64,000 nt of DNA. Origin: Streptococcus mitis (GTDB lineage Bacteria; Bacillota; Bacilli; Lactobacillales; Streptococcaceae). Positions 24,641 through 33,450 of the stretch are shown here, piece after piece. Made by a program: the position numbers and the translations under genes. Location of the stretch: the NCBI RefSeq assembly GCF_001281025.1, contig NZ_CP012646.1, forward strand, positions 897,001-961,000, read 5' to 3'. The notes beneath the pieces are model-generated. The model did no database searches. It had not been told where the DNA came from and saw only the letters and a list, made by a program, of their open reading frames with translations. Each line of letters starts with the position of its first letter. Position 1 is the first letter of the stretch.

Positions 24641-26041
24641 ATGGATGCCAAATTAAGATACAAGGCAAAGAAAATCAAGATTGTCTTTTTTGATATTGAT
24701 GATACATTGCGAAATTCAAAGACAGGTTTTATTCCAGCTTCAATCCCAACTGTTTTTAAGCAATTACGTGAGAAAGGAATTTTGACAGGTATTGCTTCTG
24801 GACGAGGGATTTTTGGTGTCGTTCCGGAGATTCGTGAGCTCAAGCCTGACTTTTTTGTAACCTTAAATGGTGCCTATATTGAAGATAAAAAAGGTCAGGT
24901 TATTTATCAACATCAGATTGAGAAGTCAGATGTTGAGGAGTATATCTCTTGGGCTAAGCAAGAGGGAATTGAGTATGGCTTGGTTGGGAGTCATGATGCC
25001 AAGTTGTCGACTCGCACCGATATGATTAGTGAAGCTATCAATCCAATTTACCCCGATTTAGATGTAGATCCTGATTTTCATGAAAAAGAAGATATCTATC
25101 AAATGTGGACTTTTGAAGATAAGGGAGATGACTTGCACTTGCCTGATAGTCTCTCAGACAAACTTCGAATGGTTCGTTGGCATCAACATTCGTCTGATAT
25201 TGTGCCGATTTCAGGCTCCAAAGCGACGGGTGTGGAAAAGGTTGTGGAACACCTTGGCTTGAAACCAGAGAACGTTATGGTTTTTGGAGATGGCCTCAAC
25301 GACTTGGAACTCTTTGATTATGCTGGAATCAGCGTTGCAATGGGAATTTCTCATGATAACATCAAAGAAAAAGCAGATTATATAACAAAAACACTAGAAG
25401 AAGATGGCATTTTTGGTGCCTTAGAAGGATTTGGTATGGTAGAAAAAGAATTGTATTTCCCACAAGTAGACATTGAAACAGTAGAAGGTCCTATCGCGAC
25501 TATTAAGACCAATCACGGAGACTTGCGTATCAAGCTTTTCCCTGAACATGCTCCTAAAACAGTAGCTAACTTTGTAGCTCTTTCAAAAGATGGCTACTAT
25601 GATGGTGTCATTTTCCACCGTATTATCAAGGACTTTATGATTCAAGGTGGAGATCCAACTGGTACTGGTATGGGTGGCGAGTCAATCTACGGCGAATCAT
25701 TTGAGGATGAATTCTCAGAAGAACTTTACAATATTCGTGGTGCTCTTTCTATGGCCAATGCTGGTCCAAATACCAACGGCAGCCAGTTCTTTATCGTCCA
25801 AAATCAACACCTGCCATATTCTAAGAAAGAAATTGCTCGTGGTGGTTGGCCAGAACCGATTGCGGAAATCTATGCCAACCAAGGTGGAACCCCTCACTTA
25901 GACCGCCGTCACACTGTTTTTGGTCAGCTAGCTGATGAAGCTTCTTACGCTGTTTTGGATGCCATAGCTGCTGTTGAGACAGGGGCCATGGACAAGCCAG
26001 TTGAAGATGTCGTGATTGAAACAATTGAAATCGAGGACTAA
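24641..26041 (+). CDS. Fusion of a Cof-type HAD phosphatase and a cyclophilin peptidyl-prolyl isomerase
   Basis: 466 residues with two domains. Residues about 10-265 are a HAD hydrolase: nucleophile motif FFDIDDTLR (about 15-23), a Cof cap, SGSKATGVEKV with the motif III Lys, and FGDGLNDLELF with the metal-binding Asp pair. Residues about 275-466 are a cyclophilin-type isomerase: FHRIIKDFMIQGGDPTGTG, MANAGPNTNGSQFFI. The fusion is a streptococcal arrangement that I recall at this chromosomal position. It would dephosphorylate a sugar phosphate or similar and isomerise X-Pro bonds, in the cytoplasm as there is no signal. The next gene starts 1 base after the stop. Confidence 0.93.
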   Translation: MDAKLRYKAKKIKIVFFDIDDTLRNSKTGFIPASIPTVFKQLREKGILTGIASGRGIFGVVPEIRELKPDFFVTLNGAYIEDKKGQVIYQHQIEKSDVEEYISWAKQEGIEYGLVGSHDAKLSTRTDMISEAINPIYPDLDVDPDFHEKEDIYQMWTFEDKGDDLHLPDSLSDKLRMVRWHQHSSDIVPISGSKATGVEKVVEHLGLKPENVMVFGDGLNDLELFDYAGISVAMGISHDNIKEKADYITKTLEEDGIFGALEGFGMVEKELYFPQVDIETVEGPIATIKTNHGDLRIKLFPEHAPKTVANFVALSKDGYYDGVIFHRIIKDFMIQGGDPTGTGMGGESIYGESFEDEFSEELYNIRGALSMANAGPNTNGSQFFIVQNQHLPYSKKEIARGGWPEPIAEIYANQGGTPHLDRRHTVFGQLADEASYAVLDAIAAVETGAMDKPVEDVVIETIEIED

Positions 26042-26042
26042 G

Positions 26043-26405
26043 ATGAAAATCGGTGATAAGCTAAAGGGGCGTATTACAGGGATTCAGCCCTACGGTGCCT
26101 TTGTTGAGCTAGAGACGGGTGATACGGGGCTGATTCACATTTCAGAGATTCGGACAGGCTTTATTGAAAATATCCAAGAAGCCTTGAAAGTCGATGAAGA
26201 GGTTCAAGTTCAAGTAGTGGATTTAGATGAATTTACAGGGAAAGCCAGCCTTTCTATCCGCACTTTGGAGGAAGAAAAACACCAGTTTCCGAGACGGAGA
26301 CGCTTTTCGAGCGACCGTTTTAACTATGGCTTTGCGCCTCTTAAACGAATGATGCCAATTTGGACTAAGGAAGCTCTTCAACATTTGAAGAATCAGAAGC
26401 ACTAG
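26043..26405 (+). CDS. cvfD: S1-domain RNA-binding regulator CvfD (YugI/GSP13-like)
   Basis: A 120-residue protein whose first 75 residues are one S1 RNA-binding domain (KIGDKLKGRITGIQPYGAFV, TGLIHISEI, GKASLSIRTLEEE), with a basic C-terminal tail (RRRRFSSDRF). CvfD is a post-transcriptional stress and virulence regulator in S. pneumoniae; the identity rests on domain, size and neighbourhood. The ATG at 26043 lies 1 base past the previous stop, so translation is coupled. An upstream in-frame start at 26016 inside the previous gene is unlikely. Confidence 0.85.
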   Translation: MKIGDKLKGRITGIQPYGAFVELETGDTGLIHISEIRTGFIENIQEALKVDEEVQVQVVDLDEFTGKASLSIRTLEEEKHQFPRRRRFSSDRFNYGFAPLKRMMPIWTKEALQHLKNQKH

Positions 26406-26422
26406 TTAGAAATCTCTATCTT

Positions 26423-26451
26423 TTGTAATGTTAATATAAATTTGCTATAAT
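26423..26451 (+). promoter_or_regulatory. Promoter of the methyltransferase gene (leaderless)
   Basis: TTGTAA, 17 bases, TATAAT. It ends 6 bases before the ATG at 26458. Confidence 0.75.
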
Positions 26452-26457
26452 AAGACC

Positions 26458-27207
26458 ATGGAAGAAGAACAATTATTAAAATCAGGAGAGCGCATTAACC
26501 AGCTCTTTTCGACAGATATCAAAATCATTCAAAATAGAGAGGTTTTTAGCTATTCGGTGGATAGTGTTCTCTTGTCACGTTTTCCACGTTTTCCTAAAAA
26601 GGGCTTGATAGTGGATTTTTGCGCTGGAAATGGAGCAGTGGGGCTATTTGCTAGCACTCGGACTCAGGCACAGATTTTGGCTGTTGAGATTCAGGAGCGT
26701 TTGGCGGATATGGCTGAACGCTCTGTCCGTTTGAATGGTTTAGAAGAGCAGATGGAGGTCATCTGTGATGATTTGAAAAATATGCCTGCTTACATCCAGG
26801 GAAGTAAGGTGGATATGATTTTGTGTAATCCACCCTATTTCAAGGTGGATCCTCATTCTAATCTGAACGAGAGTGAACATTATCTCTTGGCTCGCCACGA
26901 AATCACGACCAATTTGCAGGAAATCTGTCGTAGTGCCCAGAGTATTCTCAAATCTAATGGACGCTTGGCCATGGTTCATCGTCCTGATCGACTTTTAGAT
27001 ATCTTGGACAGCTTACAACGGCATAATCTAGCTCCTAAGCGCCTGCAGTTTGTTTATCCAAAAAGAGAAAAGGAAGCCAATATGCTTTTGATTGAGGCTA
27101 TCAAGGATGGTTCAACAAGCGGCTTTAAGGTCTTACCACCTCTAATTGTTCACAATGATGATGGCTCTTATACGCCTGAACTTGAAGAGATTTACTATGG
27201 ATCATAA
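26458..27207 (+). CDS. tRNA1(Val) adenine-37 N6-methyltransferase-like protein (TrmN6/YfiC family)
   Basis: 249 residues with a Rossmann S-adenosylmethionine domain: [12 protein letters not shown] (about 60-71) as motif I, and ILCNPPYF (about 121-128) as the NPPY motif of adenine-N6 methyltransferases. By family it methylates A37 of tRNA-Val. The -10 box is 6 bases upstream of the ATG and no ribosome binding site is visible, so the mRNA is probably leaderless. The GIY-YIG gene starts inside its last 11 bases. Confidence 0.88.
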   Translation: MEEEQLLKSGERINQLFSTDIKIIQNREVFSYSVDSVLLSRFPRFPKKGLIVDFCAGNGAVGLFASTRTQAQILAVEIQERLADMAERSVRLNGLEEQMEVICDDLKNMPAYIQGSKVDMILCNPPYFKVDPHSNLNESEHYLLARHEITTNLQEICRSAQSILKSNGRLAMVHRPDRLLDILDSLQRHNLAPKRLQFVYPKREKEANMLLIEAIKDGSTSGFKVLPPLIVHNDDGSYTPELEEIYYGS

Positions 27208-27484
27208 GGCTTATATGTACGTGCTGGAGTGTCGTGATGGATCTTACTATACAGGCTATACGACTGATGTGAGAAGACGCCTCGCTGTCCACAATAGTGG
27301 GAAGGGAGGCAAATACACACGAGCACGCTTGCCAGTCAAACTCATCTATGCTCAAGGTTTTTCCAGTAAGGAAGAAGCCATGTCGGCAGAAGCCCTTCTC
27401 AAGCGTAAGAAGAGGCCACAGAAGGAAACATTTTTATCTGAAAATCAAGATAGAAATTTACTTAGTTATTTTGAAGAATCGTGA
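27197..27484 (+). CDS. GIY-YIG nuclease-domain protein (UPF0213/YhbQ-like)
   Basis: A 95-residue protein consisting of one GIY-YIG domain: [19 protein letters not shown] (the Y...YTGYT core), [20 protein letters not shown] with the catalytic Arg, and Glu in [17 protein letters not shown]. YhbQ-type proteins are small nucleases of unclear role. The start at 27197 overlaps the methyltransferase stop by 11 bases; upstream in-frame starts lie inside that gene and add unrelated residues. Confidence 0.9.
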   Translation: MDHKAYMYVLECRDGSYYTGYTTDVRRRLAVHNSGKGGKYTRARLPVKLIYAQGFSSKEEAMSAEALLKRKKRPQKETFLSENQDRNLLSYFEES

Positions 27485-27508
27485 GGAGCCCTTTGACTCC
27501 TCTTACTT
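27482..27508 (+). terminator. Weak terminator after the GIY-YIG gene
   Basis: GAGGAG/CTCCTC stem followed by an interrupted T tract. Confidence 0.55.
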
Positions 27509-27537
27509 TTGTCAAAAAGCGAAAAAAATGCTACAAT
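27509..27537 (+). promoter_or_regulatory. ppaC promoter
   Basis: TTGTCA, 17 bases, TACAAT. Confidence 0.75.
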
Positions 27538-27566
27538 AAAGAGAATAAACAAAATGAGGTATTATC

Positions 27567-28502
27567 ATGTCTAAGATTCTAGTATTTGGTCACCAAAATC
27601 CAGACTCAGATGCCATCGGTTCATCTGTAGCCTTTGCCTACCTTGCAAAAGAAGCTTACGGTTTGGATACGGAAGCTGTTGCCCTTGGAACTCCAAATGA
27701 AGAAACAGCCTTTGTCTTGAACTATTTTGGTGTAGAAGCACCGCGTGTTATCACTTCTGCCAAAGCAGAAGGTGCAGAGCAAGTTATCCTGACTGACCAC
27801 AATGAATTCCAACAATCTGTATCAGATATCGCTGAAGTAGAAGTTTATGGTGTTGTAGATCACCACCGTGTGGCTAACTTTGAGACTGCAAGCCCACTTT
27901 ACATGCGTTTGGAGCCAGTTGGTTCAGCGTCTTCAATCGTTTACCGTATGTTCAAAGAACATGGTGTAGCTGTGCCTAAAGAGATTGCTGGTTTGATGCT
28001 TTCAGGTTTGATTTCAGATACCCTTCTTTTGAAATCACCAACAACACACCCAACAGATAAAGTCATTGCTCCGGAATTGGCTGAATTGGCTGGTGTGAAC
28101 TTGGAAGAATATGGTTTAGCTATGTTGAAAGCTGGTACCAACTTGGCTAGCAAATCTGCTGAAGAATTGATTGACATCGATGCTAAAACTTTTGAACTCA
28201 ACGGAAACAATGTCCGTGTTGCTCAAGTAAACACAGTTGACATCGCTGAAGTATTGGAACGCCAAGCAGAAATTGAAGCTGCAATGCAAGCTGCCAACGA
28301 AGCAAACGGCTACTCTGACTTTGTCTTGATGATTACAGATATCGTCAACTCAAACTCAGAAATCCTAGCACTTGGTGCTAACATGGACAAGGTTGAAGTA
28401 GCTTTCAACTTTAAACTTGTAGACAACCACGCCTTCCTTGCTGGTGCCGTTTCACGTAAGAAACAAGTGGTACCTCAATTGACTGAAAGCTTTAATGCTT
28501 AA
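27567..28502 (+). CDS. ppaC: Manganese-dependent inorganic pyrophosphatase (class C, DHH family)
   Basis: 311 residues, the normal family II length. The DHH-phosphoesterase metal site is visible in [22 protein letters not shown] and [10 protein letters not shown], and the C-terminal DHHA2 domain carries the substrate motif [10 protein letters not shown]. It hydrolyses pyrophosphate to phosphate with Mn2+ and pulls biosynthetic reactions forward. It is monocistronic, with its own promoter and terminator. Confidence 0.97.
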   Translation: MSKILVFGHQNPDSDAIGSSVAFAYLAKEAYGLDTEAVALGTPNEETAFVLNYFGVEAPRVITSAKAEGAEQVILTDHNEFQQSVSDIAEVEVYGVVDHHRVANFETASPLYMRLEPVGSASSIVYRMFKEHGVAVPKEIAGLMLSGLISDTLLLKSPTTHPTDKVIAPELAELAGVNLEEYGLAMLKAGTNLASKSAEELIDIDAKTFELNGNNVRVAQVNTVDIAEVLERQAEIEAAMQAANEANGYSDFVLMITDIVNSNSEILALGANMDKVEVAFNFKLVDNHAFLAGAVSRKKQVVPQLTESFNA

Positions 28503-28550
28503 GATTTTGAGTGTCAATTCAAATTAGGAAAGGCTAGTTTGTCTTATATC

Positions 28551-28576
28551 GAAAGGAGTTTCGGCTCCTTTTTTTC
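28551..28576 (+). terminator. Terminator after ppaC
   Basis: AAAGGAG-TTTCG-GCTCCTTT with T tract. Confidence 0.88.
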
Positions 28577-28588
28577 TAGGAGTGAAGC

Positions 28589-29101
28589 ATGTTAGAAAAT
28601 GGCGATTTGATTTTTGTGAGAGATGAGTCAGATATGGGACAGGCCATCCAGACTTCCACAGGCAACTATAACCATGTTGCCATTTATTTGGATGGGATGA
28701 TTTACCACGCTAGTGGACAGGCTGGTGTTGTCTGTCAAGAACCGGCAGACTTCTTTGAGTCTAATCACTTGTACGACCTCTATGTTTACCCAGAAATGGA
28801 TATCCAGTCGGTGAAGGAAAGAGCTTGCAAACATCTGGGAGCTCCTTATAATGCTTCTTTCTATCCAGATGGACATGGTTTTTACTGTTCCCAGTACATG
28901 GCAGAAATCCTACCGATTTTTGAAACCATTCCCATGAAATTTGGGGATGGTGAGCAGGAGATTAGTGATTTTTGGAGGGAGTATTACAGAGAACTAGATC
29001 TGCCTGTTCCTTTGAACCAGCCGGGGACCAATCCTAGTCAGTTGGCATCATCGCCTCTGTTAGAATGTAAAGAAAGGAATCTTCATGATTCAGATTTTTA
29101 A
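28589..29101 (+). CDS. YiiX-like permuted NlpC/P60 papain-fold protein
   Basis: 170 residues. GDLIFVRDESDM at the N-terminus, the His of YNHVAIYLDGMIYHA (about residues 27-41) and a later FYCSQYMAEIL (Cys near 98) give the His-then-Cys order of permuted NlpC/P60 (YiiX/YebB) proteins. Such proteins are amidases or thiol hydrolases acting on wall or lipid substrates. No signal peptide is visible, so the substrate is probably cytoplasmic. It overlaps the next gene by 17 bases. Confidence 0.8.
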   Translation: MLENGDLIFVRDESDMGQAIQTSTGNYNHVAIYLDGMIYHASGQAGVVCQEPADFFESNHLYDLYVYPEMDIQSVKERACKHLGAPYNASFYPDGHGFYCSQYMAEILPIFETIPMKFGDGEQEISDFWREYYRELDLPVPLNQPGTNPSQLASSPLLECKERNLHDSDF

Positions 29102-29735
29102 TCCATCTCGTTTGACGAGACAGCCATTTTTTAGAGAATTGATCCGCTATCTGGACCAGCATGAGGATGTGATTTTACGGGAAATCAAGGCTCAATTTCC
29201 AGATGTTGCAGTTGATAAACTCATGGAAGAGTATATAAAGGCAGGTTTGATTCTACGAGAAAATAAGCGTTATTACCTTAATCTTCCCATGCTTGAATCA
29301 CTCGATAGTCTTGAACTGGATCAAGAGATTTTTGTCAGCGAAGCTAGTCCGGTCTATCAAACCTTGTTAGAGCAGAGGTTTGAGACAGAATTACGCAATC
29401 AAACCAATGCTGCTATTTTAGTTGAAAATACGGACTTTGCGAGATCAAAAATGACCCTGTCCAATTATTTCTACAAGGTCAAACATCAGTATCCTTTGAC
29501 AGAAAAACAACAGGAACTTTATGCTATTTTGGGAGATGTTAATCCTGAGTATGCTCTCAAATATATGACGACTTTTTTGTTGAAATTTCTCAAAAAAGAG
29601 CAGCTTATGCAGAAACGCCGTGATATCTTTGTGGACAGTTTAGTTGTCCTAGGTTATATTGTCCAAAATGAAGATGGAAAGTATGAGTTGGCCGTCGATT
29701 TTGATAAGGAAAGATTAACTTTCTACTTGGCCTGA
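29085..29735 (+). CDS. DUF1803-like cytoplasmic protein of unknown function
   Basis: 216 residues, mostly helical, with no signal or membrane segment (MIQIFNPSRLTRQPFFRELIRYL). The N-terminal 70 residues look like a winged-helix (LMEEYIKAGLILRENKRYYLN), as does the C-terminus (LVVLGYIVQNEDGKYELAVDF), so DNA binding is possible but unproven. The ATG lies inside the end of the YiiX-like gene, preceded by AAAGAAAGG, so the two form one unit. The DUF assignment is from memory of this locus. Confidence 0.7.
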   Translation: MIQIFNPSRLTRQPFFRELIRYLDQHEDVILREIKAQFPDVAVDKLMEEYIKAGLILRENKRYYLNLPMLESLDSLELDQEIFVSEASPVYQTLLEQRFETELRNQTNAAILVENTDFARSKMTLSNYFYKVKHQYPLTEKQQELYAILGDVNPEYALKYMTTFLLKFLKKEQLMQKRRDIFVDSLVVLGYIVQNEDGKYELAVDFDKERLTFYLA

Positions 29736-29755
29736 TTTTTTTCTGAGCACATTGT

Positions 29756-29833
29756 TTGACTTTCCTTAGTATTCGGTATAAACTATATGTAACCGGTAAC
29801 ACATATCGGAATAAAATTAAAGGAGACAATCAT
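29756..29833 (+). promoter_or_regulatory. csbD-like promoter with inverted repeat
   Basis: TTGACT (29756-29761) and TATAAA (29777-29782) with a short 15-base spacer. The downstream inverted repeat ATATGT...ACATAT (29787-29808) encloses AACCGGTAAC. AAAGGAG precedes the ATG at 29834. Confidence 0.5.
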
Positions 29834-30025
29834 ATGTCACTTGAAAACAAATTGGAACAAGCAACAGGCGCTATCAAAGAAGGATTTGGTAAAGTTACTG
29901 GGGATGGCAAGACTGAAGCAGAAGGCGCTGTAGAAAAGACAGTTGCTAAGGCAAAAGAAGTAGTTGAAGACGCTAAAGGTGCTGTAGAAGGTGCCGTTGA
30001 AGGTTTGAAAAACGCTTTTAAATAA
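29834..30025 (+). CDS. CsbD family stress protein
   Basis: A 63-residue, highly charged, Ala/Lys/Glu-rich protein ([34 protein letters not shown]) of the CsbD/UPF0337 family, general stress proteins of unknown biochemical role. I took the start at 29834 because AAAGGAG is 8 bases upstream; the in-frame ATG at 29756 overlaps the promoter. It is monocistronic. Confidence 0.9.
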   Translation: MSLENKLEQATGAIKEGFGKVTGDGKTEAEGAVEKTVAKAKEVVEDAKGAVEGAVEGLKNAFK

Positions 30026-30031
30026 AAATAG

Positions 30032-30066
30032 AAAAAATCAAGGGTTTATTTCCCTTGATTTTTTTA
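30032..30066. terminator. Bidirectional terminator between the csbD-like gene and murE
   Basis: AAAATCAAGGG/CCCTTGATTTT with A tract on one side and T tract on the other, so it serves both converging genes. Confidence 0.92.
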
Positions 30067-30071
30067 CTATC

Positions 30072-31517
30072 TTATAAATAATTTTCTGCGACGGCTGCAT
30101 CTCCTGGGTAGGCTTCTTTCTTGCCTTGGACGATTTGGTAGCAATCGGCACCCTTACCAGCAATAATCACAGCATCTAATTCTTGACTTGTGATAGCCAT
30201 AGCTGCCTTGATGGCTTCTTGGCGATCCGCAATTTTTTCAACAGGATGATTGATGTAGCTACTAATTTCATCTGCAATGGCCATTGGATCTTCATAGTTG
30301 GGGTCATCAGCAGTCAGAAAGACTTGAATATCAGGATGTTGATTGAGGAGAAGTCCAAAGTCCTTACGACGACTTTCTCCCTTATTTCCTGTCGAACCTA
30401 AGACCAGAGCAATCTTTCCTGTTTGATGAGTCTCTACAACATTGATGAGTTTTTTGAGACTGTCACCATTGTGGGCATAGTCGATGAAAACCTTGGCTCC
30501 ATTTTTCTGGGTGAGGACTTCCATACGACCAGGAACTCGGGTTGCAGCGATTCCTTTTTTGATGTCCTCAAGACTAGCTCCGAGACGGAGGCAAGCAAGT
30601 CCAGCAGCAACGGCATTTTCTTGGTTGAAGTGGCCGATGAGTTGAATATCATAATCTCCAGCGAGTTTACCCGTAGCTGAAAAGCTAAAGGCTTTGGAAT
30701 TCTCGATTTGGTTATCAGACTGGCTACCGTAGAAATCATGGTCTTGATCTTCCACCTGTTCTTTTAGTACAGAGAAGTGGTCCATGTCACTGTTAATGAT
30801 GACTGCTCGGCTATTTTTCATCAAGAGACGCTTGTGGTAGAAGTAGTCCTCAAAGCTAGGGTGTTCAATCGGGCCGATATGGTCGGGGCTGATATTGAGG
30901 AAAACTCCCACATCAAAGGTTAGACCATAGACACGTTTGACCAGATAGGCCTGACTGGATACCTCCATGATGAGGTGAGTACGGTCATTTTGCACAGCTT
31001 GATTCATCATGTCAAAGAGGTCAATACTCTCAGGGGTTGTCAATGCAGACTTAAAGAAAGTTTCGCCATCTAGAGTTGTGTTCATAGTTGACAACATAGC
31101 AGGTCGATGCCCTTGAGATAAGATGTTATAGGCGAAATAGGCTGCTGTTGTCTTACCCTTGGTTCCAGTAAAGGCAAGGAGTTTGAGTTTGTCCTGTGGA
31201 TTTCCATAAAATTCCATGGCAATCAAACTCATGGCTTTCTTGATATCACTGACGATAATAGCAGGAATACCAACTTCATAGTCTTCTTCAGCCATATACC
31301 AACCGAGGCCTTGAGAGATGGCTGAAAGCAGAAATTCCTTCTTAAAGGAAGCCCCCTTGACGAAAAAGAGGCTCTTCTCTTTGGCCTTGCGGCTGTCATA
31401 ACAGATGGTATCAAATACGACATGGCTGTAGTTGTAGTGATAGTGTCCTTGGTCGATAATCTCGCGGAAGAGACTATCTTTCTTTAAAATATCTAATACG
31501 GTTTCAATCTTAATCAT
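30072..31517 (-). CDS. murE: UDP-MurNAc-L-Ala-D-Glu:L-lysine ligase
   Basis: A Mur ligase of 481 residues adding L-lysine to the peptidoglycan precursor in the cytoplasm. The ATP P-loop is [14 protein letters not shown] (about 117-130), and [12 protein letters not shown] and [13 protein letters not shown] are family motifs. The sequence [10 protein letters not shown] carries DDPN, which marks lysine-specific enzymes; meso-DAP ligases have DNPR. The promoter TTGTAA-17-TACAAT ends 7 bases before the ATG with no ribosome binding site, so translation is probably leaderless. It is divergent from murJ. Confidence 0.96.
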   Translation of the reverse strand: MIKIETVLDILKKDSLFREIIDQGHYHYNYSHVVFDTICYDSRKAKEKSLFFVKGASFKKEFLLSAISQGLGWYMAEEDYEVGIPAIIVSDIKKAMSLIAMEFYGNPQDKLKLLAFTGTKGKTTAAYFAYNILSQGHRPAMLSTMNTTLDGETFFKSALTTPESIDLFDMMNQAVQNDRTHLIMEVSSQAYLVKRVYGLTFDVGVFLNISPDHIGPIEHPSFEDYFYHKRLLMKNSRAVIINSDMDHFSVLKEQVEDQDHDFYGSQSDNQIENSKAFSFSATGKLAGDYDIQLIGHFNQENAVAAGLACLRLGASLEDIKKGIAATRVPGRMEVLTQKNGAKVFIDYAHNGDSLKKLINVVETHQTGKIALVLGSTGNKGESRRKDFGLLLNQHPDIQVFLTADDPNYEDPMAIADEISSYINHPVEKIADRQEAIKAAMAITSQELDAVIIAGKGADCYQIVQGKKEAYPGDAAVAENYL

Positions 31518-31524
31518 ACTTTCT

Positions 31525-31575
31525 ATTGTAAACCGAAAGTCGTAAATTTACAAGTGACAAGGAAAAGTTTATAAT
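31525..31575. promoter_or_regulatory. Divergent murE/murJ promoters with overlapping -35 boxes
   Basis: Reverse strand: TTGTAA (31553-31548), 17 bases, TACAAT (31530-31525). Forward strand: TTTACA (31547-31552), 17 bases, TATAAT (31570-31575). The two -35 hexamers occupy almost the same bases on opposite strands. Confidence 0.8.
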
Positions 31576-31622
31576 GGAAGATGAGGAATTTTTCCTAGTG
31601 ATTAAAATTAAATGAGGAATCT

Positions 31623-33248
31623 ATGTCTAACGAAAACAATCACCAGCAGGCCCAGATGTTACGGGGGACTGCTTGGCTAACGGCTAGTAACTTTATCAGT
31701 CGTCTACTCGGTGCCATTTATATCATCCCTTGGTATATCTGGATGGGGTCTTATGCGGCTACAGCAAATGGTCTCTTCACCATGGGCTATAATATCTATG
31801 CCTGGTTCTTGCTGATTTCAACAGCAGGGATTCCAGTTGCGGTGGCCAAGCAAGTGGCCAAGTATAATACCATGCGAGAAGAAGAGCATAGCTTTGCCCT
31901 GATTCGGAGCTTTTTAGGCTTTATGACAGGACTAGGTCTGGTTTTTGCTTTAGTCTTGTATCTCTTTGCTCCATGGCTAGCAGACTTGTCGGGTGTAGGG
32001 AAAGACCTGATCCCAATCATGCAGAGTTTGGCTTGGGCGGTCTTGATTTTCCCATCTATGAGTGTTATCCGAGGCTTCTTCCAAGGGATGAATAACCTGA
32101 AACCTTATGCCATGAGCCAAATTGCTGAGCAGGTCATTCGTGTTATCTGGATGCTCTTAGCTACCTTTATGATTATGAAAATGGGCTCAGGAGATTATCT
32201 AGTAGCGGTTACCCAATCCACCTTTGCTGCCTTTGTCGGCATGGTAGCTAGTTTTGCAGTTTTGATCTATTTCCTTGCCAAAGAAGGATTACTTAAAAGA
32301 GTCCTTGAAACAGGAGATAAGATAAACAGCAAGCGTCTTTTGGTCGATACCATTAAGGAAGCCATTCCTTTTATCCTGACAGGGTCTGCTATCCAGCTTT
32401 TCCAGATTTTGGACCAGATGACCTTTATCAATAGTATGAGTTGGTTTACCAACTATAGTAATGAAGACTTGGTTGTCATGTTTTCTTATTTCTCAGCCAA
32501 TCCTAATAAAATCACTATGATTTTGATTTCTGTTGGGGTTTCGATTGGGAGTGTAGGGTTGCCACTTTTGACTGAAAACTATGTCAAGGGGGACTTGAAG
32601 GCGGCTTCTCGTCTAGTTCAGGACAGCATCACTATGCTTTTCCTATTCTTGCTACCAGCAACGGTTGGAGTAGTCATGGTAGGAGAACCTCTCTATACTG
32701 TCTTCTATGGCAAGCCAGATAGTTTGGCCATGGGCTTATTTGTCTTTGCAGTTTTGCAGTCTACTATTTTAGGCTTGTACATGGTCTTGTCTCCAATGCT
32801 TCAGGCCATGTTCCGCAACCGCAAGGCAGTTCTCTATTTTATCTATGGTTCCATTGCCAAGCTGGTCTTGCAACTTCCAACCATCGCTCTCTTCCACAGT
32901 TATGGACCTTTGATTTCAACAACAATCGGTCTCATCATTCCTAATGTTTTGATGTATCGGGATATTTGTAAGGTAACTGGTGTCAAGCGCAAGGTGATTT
33001 TGAAACGAACCATTTTAATCAGTTTATTAACTCTTTTCATGTTTCTTGTAGTTGGGACATTGCAGTGGATTTTAGGATTTGTCTTCCAACCAAGTGGACG
33101 TTTGTGGAGTTTCCTATATGTAGCTCTTGTCGGTGCCATGGGGGGAGGAGTTTACGGATTCTTGAGTCTTCGTACCCGTTTATTGGATAAGGTGATTGGA
33201 CAAGCCCAAGCTAATCGCTTACGAGCAAAATTAAGAATTTCTCAATAA
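31623..33248 (+). CDS. murJ: Lipid II flippase MurJ (YtgP-type, MOP superfamily)
   Basis: A 541-residue membrane protein with about 14 hydrophobic segments, starting NHHQQAQMLRGTAWLTASNF, the usual YtgP/SpoVB opening. By family it moves lipid II across the membrane for wall synthesis. Its place opposite murE fits: precursor synthesis and export share one control region. The leader is about 45 bases; ATGAGGAAT precedes the start and is a modest ribosome binding site. An older annotation of such genes is polysaccharide transporter. Confidence 0.9.
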   Translation: MSNENNHQQAQMLRGTAWLTASNFISRLLGAIYIIPWYIWMGSYAATANGLFTMGYNIYAWFLLISTAGIPVAVAKQVAKYNTMREEEHSFALIRSFLGFMTGLGLVFALVLYLFAPWLADLSGVGKDLIPIMQSLAWAVLIFPSMSVIRGFFQGMNNLKPYAMSQIAEQVIRVIWMLLATFMIMKMGSGDYLVAVTQSTFAAFVGMVASFAVLIYFLAKEGLLKRVLETGDKINSKRLLVDTIKEAIPFILTGSAIQLFQILDQMTFINSMSWFTNYSNEDLVVMFSYFSANPNKITMILISVGVSIGSVGLPLLTENYVKGDLKAASRLVQDSITMLFLFLLPATVGVVMVGEPLYTVFYGKPDSLAMGLFVFAVLQSTILGLYMVLSPMLQAMFRNRKAVLYFIYGSIAKLVLQLPTIALFHSYGPLISTTIGLIIPNVLMYRDICKVTGVKRKVILKRTILISLLTLFMFLVVGTLQWILGFVFQPSGRLWSFLYVALVGAMGGGVYGFLSLRTRLLDKVIGQAQANRLRAKLRISQ

Positions 33249-33261
33249 TTTTTTTATAAAT

Positions 33262-33316
33262 AAAAGGGATAATTTGAACATTTCTATCATGAAATGCTTG
33301 AATTATTCTCTTTTTT
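33262..33316 (+). terminator. Long terminator after murJ
   Basis: An imperfect stem pairs AAAAGGGATAATTTGAACA with TGCTTGAATTATTCTCTTTT around TTTCTATCATGAAA, then T6. Confidence 0.85.
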
Positions 33317-33389
33317 ATTAATTTGTATTATATTTTTTATAATTTGTAGATAGTAATTTAATTTTTCTTAAATTTTACTTAAAAAACTA

Positions 33390-33418
33390 TTGACTAAATA
33401 AAACCTGTAATGTATAAT
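33390..33418 (+). promoter_or_regulatory. Promoter of the AliB-like gene
   Basis: TTGACT, 17 bases, TATAAT (near consensus). AGGAGG lies 8 bases before the ATG at 33451. Confidence 0.85.
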
Positions 33419-33450
33419 AAGACAAATATTTAAATCAGGAGGTTCTGGAG

